Assembly: GCA_030689585.1 (NCBI GenBank)
Contig: JAUYFZ010000253.1
Coordinates: forward strand, 1 to 9,735
Length of the DNA: 9,735 nucleotides
DNA from: Rhodocyclaceae bacterium
Lineage (GTDB): Bacteria; Pseudomonadota; Gammaproteobacteria; Burkholderiales; Rhodocyclaceae
Direction: 5' to 3'
The stretch's first letter is position 1. Every line of letters starts with the position of its first letter. The position numbers and the translations under genes were made by a program. Positions 1-5,634 of the stretch are shown here, one piece after another. The notes beneath the pieces were generated by a model. That model did no database searches. It saw only the letters and a program-made list of their open reading frames with translations, and was not told where the DNA came from.

Positions 1-57
1 ATGGGGAAAGTGTGATTCAAGCAAATTCAATCAGTTACAAATGTCGTGCAACTCTTA

Positions 58-100
58 CCCCATCCCCACCCTAACCCTCCCCTTGAAGGGGAGGGAACTT
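58..100. repeat. REP-like GC-rich palindromic repeat
   Basis: Sequence shows an inverted repeat: CCCTCCCC at 75-82 pairs with GGGGAGGG at 88-95 around a TTGAA loop. It is preceded by a C-rich flank with the unit CCCCATCCCCACCCTAACC at 58-76. This form resembles dispersed REP-type extragenic repeats known in many proteobacterial genomes. It lies just downstream of the minus-strand HAD phosphatase gene. Its hairpin could protect the 3' end of that transcript, but no T-run follows the stem on either strand, so it is not a standard intrinsic terminator. A single copy is visible here, so the multicopy nature is an inference. Confidence 0.6.
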
Positions 101-125
101 GGTGCGTCTCTTTTCCCATGTGCAA

Positions 126-818
126 TCAACAAGTTAAAAGATGTGTGCATACGGTAGCCCGCAAACTCATCACCGGCCACCCTTTATTTTGTGCGTGAAG
201 GCGCAGGATGTCGTCCGGATCAACCGCCACGGGATGGGTGACTTTCGACATCAACGGTAGGTCGTTATGGGAATCGCTGTAGAAAAAACTGCGTTCAAAA
301 CTGCCCCACCACAGCCCTAGGGATTCCAGCCAGGCGTCCACTCGTTCGATCTTGCCTGCCTGAAAAGACGGGGTTCCGCGTGGTTTGCCCGTAAATCGCC
401 CATGCTCCCAGGCCGGAATGGTGGCCACCAGATGCGAAATGCCGAACGCTTGCGCAATCGGGCCTGTCACAAAACTGTTGGTCGCGGTCACGATGGCGCA
501 TACATCCCCCGATACAAGATGGCGTTGCACCAGCGCAACCGCTTTCTTCGTCATCATCGGAACAATGCGCGTTGCCATGAATTCCCGATGCCAGCCATCC
601 AGTTCTCCCCGCGAATGGCGCGATAGAGGAGCCAACTGAAAATCAAGAAACACGTGAATGTCGAGCGTGCCTTGCTTGTAATCATCGTAAAAAGCCTGAT
701 TTTTGGCTTCGATCAATTCACGGTCGAGCACGCCCTTCGAAATAAGGAACTGCGCCCATTCAAAATCGGAATCCCCTGCGAGCAGGGTGTTATCTAAATC
801 AAACAGAGCCAGATTCAT
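126..818 (-). CDS. HAD-superfamily subfamily IB phosphatase (SerB-like)
   Basis: 230 aa predicted cytoplasmic phosphohydrolase of the HAD-IB type (the phosphoserine phosphatase group). Motif I is DLDNT at residues 7-11, with nucleophile D7 and general acid D9. Motif II is T111 in VTATNS, motif III is probably K156 in AGKIERV, and motif IV is SDSHND at 181-186 with D182 and D186 for Mg2+. The cap lies between motifs I and II (about 15-100). The start is ATG at 818, with an AAAGGA-type Shine-Dalgarno about 8-10 bases upstream, inside the end of hda. The two genes overlap by 20 bases, so they are probably co-transcribed and coupled. In many betaproteobacteria a COG0560-type hydrolase follows hda in this way, often before pcnB. 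Here a repeat-bearing gap follows instead, and pcnB is not seen in the window. The substrate is not known: it could be phosphoserine, another small phosphate ester or histidinol phosphate. Confidence 0.9.
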   Translation of the reverse strand: MNLALFDLDNTLLAGDSDFEWAQFLISKGVLDRELIEAKNQAFYDDYKQGTLDIHVFLDFQLAPLSRHSRGELDGWHREFMATRIVPMMTKKAVALVQRHLVSGDVCAIVTATNSFVTGPIAQAFGISHLVATIPAWEHGRFTGKPRGTPSFQAGKIERVDAWLESLGLWWGSFERSFFYSDSHNDLPLMSKVTHPVAVDPDDILRLHAQNKGWPVMSLRATVCTHLLTC

Positions 819-1368
819 GCATGATTTCCTTTAGGAGCGGTAAGGTGATAACGCGGTGTTGCTCAAGTGAAATTTGATCAAGATGGTTGAGCAGTCCCAT
901 CAAGGAAGGCCAATCACGACGACCGTGGATGAGCATATAGCGAAACACGGGTTCGGATACCTGCATGGCCCGCATCTTGGCATGATGCCTCAGTGCATTC
1001 AGCTTATCTTCATCGGAAAGTGGACGGATTTCAAAAACGAGGCACTGCGCAATGCGAGTGCGCAAATCTTCCCGCAGGGATAATCGTGCAGGGGGTTGAT
1101 CGCCCGCCAATAACAACGAGCCTTCTTGGTTAAAAAGGCGGAAGAGGACAACTTGTTCCTCCTCCGTCAGACGATGTACATCGTCGACGACGGCATCGCG
1201 CACCGTAGCCATGAGCAAATGCGTCTTTCCGCATCCGGTAGGCCCCCAAACATAGACCCGTTTTTTGTCTTGCCGCAGGGCAGCCAGTAGCTCACTATTG
1301 GTTCCAACGATGAAGTTATCCAAGGTTGGAATCGGTTTGGGTTGAATATCAAGTAAAAGTTGAGTCAC
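799..1368 (-). CDS. hda: Hda, DnaA regulatory inactivator (shortened AAA+ domain)
   Basis: 189 aa from the chosen GTG start. Hda binds the DNA sliding clamp and stimulates ATP hydrolysis by DnaA, which prevents re-initiation of replication. The N-terminus TQLLLDI (residues 2-8) matches the family clamp-binding motif QLxLxI. Walker A is GPTGCGKT at 42-49, with K48. The Walker B-like acidic pair is D62-D63. The arginine-finger box is REDLRTR at 99-105, and the sensor II region is GRRDWPSL with R150-R151. The distance from Walker A to Walker B is only about 14 residues, while homologues I remember have about 35-40, so a block seems to be missing. Start choice: no ATG exists. TTG at 1398 has GGGAG only 3 bases upstream and would add ten residues; GTG at 1380 and GTG at 1368 are also possible. 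I chose 1368 because family members begin just before QLLLDI, though no ribosome-binding site is visible there. Divergent from purM, and its 3' end overlaps the HAD gene. Confidence 0.85.
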   Translation of the reverse strand: MTQLLLDIQPKPIPTLDNFIVGTNSELLAALRQDKKRVYVWGPTGCGKTHLLMATVRDAVVDDVHRLTEEEQVVLFRLFNQEGSLLLAGDQPPARLSLREDLRTRIAQCLVFEIRPLSDEDKLNALRHHAKMRAMQVSEPVFRYMLIHGRRDWPSLMGLLNHLDQISLEQHRVITLPLLKEIMHESGSV

Positions 1369-1388
1369 GGAACAGGGCACGATTTCTG

Positions 1389-1394
1389 TAGAAT
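1389..1394 (+). promoter_or_regulatory. Possible -10 element for purM operon
   Basis: TAGAAT at 1389-1394 matches the sigma70 -10 consensus at five of six positions. It would place a transcription start near 1400, about 24 bases before the purM GTG. No convincing -35 hexamer stands at 16-18 bases upstream (CACGGA-like sequence is there), so this is a weak candidate. It would lie inside or at the 5' edge of the divergent hda gene. Confidence 0.25.
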
Positions 1395-1424
1395 CCAAGG
1401 ACTCCCACTTTACCCGAACTTATC

Positions 1425-2459
1425 GTGAATCCTTCCCCCCTCACCTATCGTGATGCCGGTGTCGATATTGATGCCGGTGATGCCCTCGTCGAGCGCATCA
1501 AACCCGCCGCCCGCCGAACGATGCGCCCCGAAGTTTTGGCGGGTATCGGGGGATTCGGCGCACTTTTCGAACTGTCGAAAAAATACAAGGAGCCCGTGCT
1601 GGTCTCCGGTACGGACGGTGTGGGGACCAAGCTCAAGCTGGCTTTCGCCCTGAATCGACACGACACCATCGGACAAGATCTTGTCGCCATGAGTGTCAAC
1701 GACATTCTCGTCCAAGGGGAAGAACCGTTGTTCTTCCTCGACTACTTCGCCTGCGGCAAACTGGATGTGAACACCGCCGCTACGGTGGTGACCGGTATTG
1801 CTCAAGGTTGCGAATTGGCCGGTTGCGCGCTGATGGGAGGAGAAACCGCCGAGATGCCCGGCATGTACCCTGAAGGCGAATACGACCTGGCCGGTTTTGC
1901 CGTCGGCGTGGTCGAAAAATCGAAGATCATCGACGGATGCACCATCATTCCCGGCGATACCGTGTTGGGATTAGCGTCCAGCGGCGCACATTCCAACGGA
2001 TATTCCCTGATCCGACGCATCCTTGACCGCTCCAACCCCGATCTGTCCGCCGATTTTCACGGTCGTCCTCTCGCCGATGTCCTGCTGGCTCCCACCCGTA
2101 TTTACGTAAAATCCCTTCTTGCTTTGATGCAAAAGCTCCCCGTCAAGGGATTGGCCCACATTACCGGAGGCGGATTGCTCGATAACGTGCCTCGCATCCT
2201 GCCCAAAAATTGCGCGGCTGTTCTGAACAGCCAGTCCTGGCCGCTGCCCCCTCTGTTCCAGTGGCTACAACGTGAAGGGGCAGTCGCCGATGCCGAGATG
2301 CACCGCGTTTTCAATTGTGGCATCGGCATGGTGGTGATCGTCGCCGAGCATCAAGCACAACAGGCGATGGATTTGCTGTCAGCCGCCGGTGAAACCGTTT
2401 TTAATATCGGACATATCGAATCTGTCCAGCCGGATGCCCCGCAAACGGTGGTTATCTAG
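1425..2459 (+). CDS. purM: PurM, phosphoribosylformylglycinamidine cyclo-ligase (AIR synthetase)
   Basis: 344 aa, the usual full length. It catalyses the ATP-dependent ring closure of FGAM to aminoimidazole ribonucleotide, step five of de novo purine synthesis, in the cytoplasm. The N-terminus has the family signature [13 protein letters not shown] (7-19). Other conserved stretches are the [13 protein letters not shown] nucleotide-binding stretch (61-73), SVND (90-93), [11 protein letters not shown] (138-148), the [11 protein letters not shown] segment and the [13 protein letters not shown] segment. The start is GTG at 1425: an in-frame TAG lies at 1389-1391, there is no ATG, GTG or TTG between it and 1425, and the next in-frame Met (residue 33) would cut into the conserved N-terminus. 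No good Shine-Dalgarno is seen. It is divergent from hda and is the first gene of a tightly packed plus-strand run; galU begins 3 bases after its stop. Confidence 0.98.
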   Translation: MNPSPLTYRDAGVDIDAGDALVERIKPAARRTMRPEVLAGIGGFGALFELSKKYKEPVLVSGTDGVGTKLKLAFALNRHDTIGQDLVAMSVNDILVQGEEPLFFLDYFACGKLDVNTAATVVTGIAQGCELAGCALMGGETAEMPGMYPEGEYDLAGFAVGVVEKSKIIDGCTIIPGDTVLGLASSGAHSNGYSLIRRILDRSNPDLSADFHGRPLADVLLAPTRIYVKSLLALMQKLPVKGLAHITGGGLLDNVPRILPKNCAAVLNSQSWPLPPLFQWLQREGAVADAEMHRVFNCGIGMVVIVAEHQAQQAMDLLSAAGETVFNIGHIESVQPDAPQTVVI

Positions 2460-2462
2460 CCC

Positions 2463-3338
2463 ATGAAAAAAATCACCAAAGCCGTTTTTCCTGTCGCTGG
2501 TTTGGGCACACGCTTTTTGCCCGCGACCAAGGCGAGTCCGAAGGAGATGATGCCCATTGTCGACAAACCGCTGATCCAGTATGCGGTGGAAGAAGCGGTG
2601 GCCGCAGGGTTGACCGACATGATTTACGTCACGGGACGATCTAAACGGGCTATCGAAGACCACTTTGATAAAGCCTATGAACTGGAAAGCGAACTGGAAC
2701 ATCGCGGCAAACTGGAGTTGCTTGAATTCGTCCGCAACATGCTGCCGAAAAACATCCGCTGTATCTACATCCGCCAGCCGGAGGCGTTAGGGTTAGGCCA
2801 TGCCGTTTTATGTGCCATGCCGGCCATCGGGGAAGATTCCTTCGCCGTACTGTTGGCCGATGATCTGTTGGACGCAACGCCCCCTTGCCTACCCGTGATG
2901 CGGCAAATGGTGGATGCCTATGATTATTACCACTGCTCCGTGCTGGGAGTACAAGATGTCCCGCGTGCGGATACCCGAAGCTACGGCATCGTGGCTTCCC
3001 GCCCCTTGGCCGCACGTATCGAACAAATTTCTGCCATCGTCGAGAAACCCACTCCGGAGGAAGCTCCCTCCACGCTGGCCGTCGTGGGACGTTACGTGCT
3101 CACCTCGCGCATCTTCCATCACCTGGAAAAAGTGCGTCCCGGATCGGGCGGCGAAATACAGCTCACCGACGGGATTGCTTCTTTGATGGAAGAACAGCAG
3201 GTGCTGGCCTACCGCTATGAAGGCGTGCGTTACGACTGCGGCTCCAAGCTGGGTTACCTTCAGGCTACGGTCGAATTGGGACGGCGACACCCCGAAATCG
3301 GCACGGCCTTTGCTTCTTGGCTCGACAAACGCCCATGA
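2463..3338 (+). CDS. galU: GalU, UTP-glucose-1-phosphate uridylyltransferase
   Basis: 291 aa, full length for bacterial GalU. It makes UDP-glucose from UTP and glucose-1-phosphate for envelope and exopolysaccharide synthesis. The N-terminal nucleotide-binding signature [17 protein letters not shown] (13-29) is complete. Further motifs are the LADD metal-binding segment (131-134), VEKP (193-196), GGEIQLTDG (229-237) and YDCGSKLGY (257-265). The start ATG at 2463 lies 3 bases after the purM TAG, with only a weak upstream GGTGG as a ribosome site, so coupling to purM is likely. The stop TGA at 3336-3338 overlaps the start of the channel gene in an ATGA junction. No oddity is seen in the catalytic residues. 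HasC or RfbA-type paralogues are the main alternative, but the motifs fit GalU best. Confidence 0.96.
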   Translation: MKKITKAVFPVAGLGTRFLPATKASPKEMMPIVDKPLIQYAVEEAVAAGLTDMIYVTGRSKRAIEDHFDKAYELESELEHRGKLELLEFVRNMLPKNIRCIYIRQPEALGLGHAVLCAMPAIGEDSFAVLLADDLLDATPPCLPVMRQMVDAYDYYHCSVLGVQDVPRADTRSYGIVASRPLAARIEQISAIVEKPTPEEAPSTLAVVGRYVLTSRIFHHLEKVRPGSGGEIQLTDGIASLMEEQQVLAYRYEGVRYDCGSKLGYLQATVELGRRHPEIGTAFASWLDKRP

Positions 3339-4912
3339 ATTTTCTCGTTCGAACAGCCTACGCACTGGAAGCTGACGAACGATATGCCGCTTTCAAGGCA
3401 TTCTGTCGTGGATTACTTTTAGATCCCCGTTCTCGTTTTAGAACACTTTATGACACGACGATGATCGTACTGGTGCTCTCCAGCATCATTCTGGTGATCT
3501 ACGAAATGCGCTTTGTACCGGGATGGGGGGCCAACCTATTCGAAATGACCGTCACAGGGCTGCTCATTCTGGAATACGGGATGCGTTTATGGCTGGCGGG
3601 CGATGCCCGGAAAATCATCATCGAACATCAGGAACGCGCCGAACTTCGCGGAACGCAATTCCAGTCATCGCCCGCACTCTGGATGAGCGTGAAAGAACGT
3701 CTGGCTTGGATGACAACCCCCATGGCGATTGTCGATCTCCTGTCCATCCTGCCGGGCCTGCGTTTTGTGCCTTCTTCCCAGATTTTCCTGATCTTCCGAC
3801 TGTTCAAACTATTCCGCTATTTTCATAAGCTGTCGGCTTTTGCGGATGTATTGGTGGAAAAGAAGTTCGAGTTTTCCATTCTGGCCATCTTCGTGGGCAC
3901 GGTGCTTCTCACCTCCACCGTCGCCATGTATCTCTTCGAAGCAGGGCAGCCCGGAACGCAGATTCACTCCTTCATGGACGCGCTTTATTGGGCGGTCATT
4001 ACCGTTACCACAGTGGGCTATGGAGACATTGCGCCCAAAACACAGGAAGGACGATTGCTCGCCATGGCACTGGTGTTCGCCGGTATTGCCGTCTTGTCCT
4101 TTGCCACGTCCATCATCGTCACCGCCTTCAATGAAAAAATGCGCTCACTACGAGACCATCGCACCTTTTCAGAAGTGGATCGCCTTCGGGAAGTGATCAT
4201 CGTGTGCGGGTATGGTCGCATCGGCCAAGTCGTCGCCGATCGGTTGAAAAAAAGCGGCAAGCCTTTCGTCGTCATCGATACCAGTGCAGACGCCGTGGAA
4301 TCCGCACAGCGATTAGGTTATCTCGCGGTGGCCGGAGATGCCGCCAACCCCGATCTTCTAACCAATCTTGGACTGGGTCGCCAAGCCTCCTGCATTCTTT
4401 GTTTAACTCACGATGATGCCAGCAACGTCTACATCACCTTAACCGCACGTCAGGCAGACCCGCACATCACCATCATATCCAGGGCCAATCGCTCGGAGTC
4501 AGATAAAAAACTCCTTCAGATAGGGGCCAACCATGTGGTGCGACCCTATGAAGTGGTGGCCAATATCACCACGGAATTTATCGATCAACCCATCGCATTT
4601 GACGCGCTCTATGACGTGCTTACCCGATCAGGCGGCATTCGGCTAGAACCCGTGCCCATCGCCCCGGGTTCTAGCCTCATCGGCCAACGTATTGGGAAAA
4701 TTGACTTCGATAGTCGGCATCTCATCTTGTTCGGCATCAATCGCCCCCCCTCGAATCCAACCACCGACGGACATCAGCACTATGAACTCTCCAATGCGCG
4801 TTTTTACTTTCAGCCAGGCCCTGATTTCCGCCTGCATCCCCATGACATTCTGATGATCTTCGGACATCACACCAGTCTGGTTCACTTCAGAGACACTAAA
4901 TTCCACCTATGA
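3335..4912 (+). CDS. Six-TM voltage-gated-type K+ channel with C-terminal RCK domain
   Basis: 525 aa inner-membrane protein. Hydrophobic segments fit S1 (about 42-57), S2 (66-82), S3 (129-143), S4 (149-165), S5 (180-202), a pore helix (211-224) and S6 (240-265). The filter TTVGYGD at 225-231 is the K+ selectivity signature. S4 carries R155, K158, R161 and K165, mostly at every third position, so some voltage sensing is plausible. A cytoplasmic RCK follows: a Rossmann motif GYGRIG at 292-297, acidic D315 at the end of the second strand, and GDA at 334-336, which suggest dinucleotide or nucleotide binding. RCK_C covers about 430-520 and has PGSSLIG and [10 protein letters not shown]. The start chosen is ATG 3335 (ATGA overlap with galU); a TTG at 3317 would add six residues inside galU. 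The architecture resembles E. coli Kch, but 525 aa is longer and RCK_C is present. Its stop overlaps the next gene by 4 bases. Gating ligand unknown. Confidence 0.93.
   Translation: MNFLVRTAYALEADERYAAFKAFCRGLLLDPRSRFRTLYDTTMIVLVLSSIILVIYEMRFVPGWGANLFEMTVTGLLILEYGMRLWLAGDARKIIIEHQERAELRGTQFQSSPALWMSVKERLAWMTTPMAIVDLLSILPGLRFVPSSQIFLIFRLFKLFRYFHKLSAFADVLVEKKFEFSILAIFVGTVLLTSTVAMYLFEAGQPGTQIHSFMDALYWAVITVTTVGYGDIAPKTQEGRLLAMALVFAGIAVLSFATSIIVTAFNEKMRSLRDHRTFSEVDRLREVIIVCGYGRIGQVVADRLKKSGKPFVVIDTSADAVESAQRLGYLAVAGDAANPDLLTNLGLGRQASCILCLTHDDASNVYITLTARQADPHITIISRANRSESDKKLLQIGANHVVRPYEVVANITTEFIDQPIAFDALYDVLTRSGGIRLEPVPIAPGSSLIGQRIGKIDFDSRHLILFGINRPPSNPTTDGHQHYELSNARFYFQPGPDFRLHPHDILMIFGHHTSLVHFRDTKFHL
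4641..4676. repeat. Perfect 12-bp inverted repeat inside the channel gene
   Basis: GGCTAGAACCCG at 4641-4652 is exactly matched by CGGGTTCTAGCC at 4665-4676, with a 12-base loop. It lies in the RCK_C coding part (residues about 436-448) and uses the uncommon Leu codon CTA. It could be an mRNA hairpin or a dyad protein-binding site. No T-run follows, so it is not a standard terminator. Coincidence with coding sequence is possible. Confidence 0.5.
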
Positions 4913-5625
4913 CCCCCCCTGCCCCGCGCTTTGCCCTGTTCGGCTGCAATCCCATGGCCATCGAACTGGCGCGTCATCTGTTCAGTGCAAAGGTTCCTTT
5001 CATCATGCTGGAACAGGATGCCGCCCTAGTGGACATCGCCCGCCGAGAGGGGTTCGACGCACAATCCATCGACTTCTCGGACGATTCCGCCTTGCGTGCC
5101 GTGGGAATTGATGATTTTATCGACGGCGTTTTCTGCTTGCTTCCAGAAGATTCCAGAAATGTCCTTCTGACCATTTCCGTGCGCACCCTTGCCCCCAACG
5201 TGCGACTCGTCGCCACCTGCCATGCCCGTAGTGCCGCCGCCGTCTTACTGGCCGCCGGAGCCAACCGAATCGTGGACCCCTACGAGATCAGCGGGGCCAG
5301 AGTGCATGAACTGATCGAGCATCCAGAGATCGTCGATCTTCTGGAACAAACCGTCTTTGGACAACAGGATTTGCGCATTGCCGAAATCAGAATTCCCATC
5401 GCGTCCTGGATCAACGGGTCGTCACTGACCCGGCTTCGTCCCTTCATGCCCCATCCTTTGCTGCTCTTGGGATTAGTGGATATAGAACGAGGGCGCGATC
5501 TCGTCTTTGGAGCCAGCGGGCAGGATCACAAACTGGACAGTGACGATGTGCTCGTCATCATCGGGCCTAATCATTCCATCGAATCTTTTCAGACGATCAT
5601 TGCTTCCCCGCATCCTCCCTCGTAA
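4909..5625 (+). CDS. Stand-alone RCK / TrkA-like regulatory subunit
   Basis: 238 aa soluble protein with no membrane segment. It has the layout of one full RCK domain: an N-terminal Rossmann half (about 7-140) and an RCK_C/TrkA_C half (about 155-228). The segment GANRIVDPYE (117-126) parallels [10 protein letters not shown] (397-406) in the preceding channel, and DSDDVLVIIG (210-219) parallels its [10 protein letters not shown], so the two proteins share ancestry. The glycine-rich loop is degraded: G12-C-N-P-M-A17 in place of GxGxxG, while an acidic residue is kept at the end of strand two (E35). Nucleotide binding may therefore be altered or lost. The start ATG overlaps the channel stop in an ATGA junction, and no clear ribosome site is seen. 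Probable role (inference): a partner of the channel RCK in a gating ring, comparable with the second RCK of tandem-RCK channels. A Trk transporter subunit is the alternative, but no TrkH/TrkG is in the window. Confidence 0.85.
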   Translation: MTPPAPRFALFGCNPMAIELARHLFSAKVPFIMLEQDAALVDIARREGFDAQSIDFSDDSALRAVGIDDFIDGVFCLLPEDSRNVLLTISVRTLAPNVRLVATCHARSAAAVLLAAGANRIVDPYEISGARVHELIEHPEIVDLLEQTVFGQQDLRIAEIRIPIASWINGSSLTRLRPFMPHPLLLLGLVDIERGRDLVFGASGQDHKLDSDDVLVIIGPNHSIESFQTIIASPHPPS

Positions 5626-5634
5626 AGGAACACT

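Noticed and set aside
1..12. ATG at the first base as a gene start
   Set aside because: The frame closes after four codons at TGA.
75..95. Intrinsic terminator for the HAD/hda transcript
   Set aside because: The stem is strong but has no following T-run on either strand; a REP-like repeat fits better.
1410..1805. 131-codon minus-strand open frame across the purM start
   Set aside because: Antisense to the conserved PurM N-terminus; its composition fits a reverse-frame shadow.
3317..3334. TTG start extending the channel by six residues
   Set aside because: ATG at 3335 forms a standard ATGA overlap with galU, while the TTG has no supporting ribosome site.
2889..3365. 158-codon minus-strand open frame across galU
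   Set aside because: It lies antisense to well-recognised galU and has no recognisable motif; a shadow of codon bias.
5145..5160. Short direct repeat TTCCAGAA in the soluble RCK gene
   Set aside because: Two 8-base copies only, within coding sequence; no array or regulatory context.
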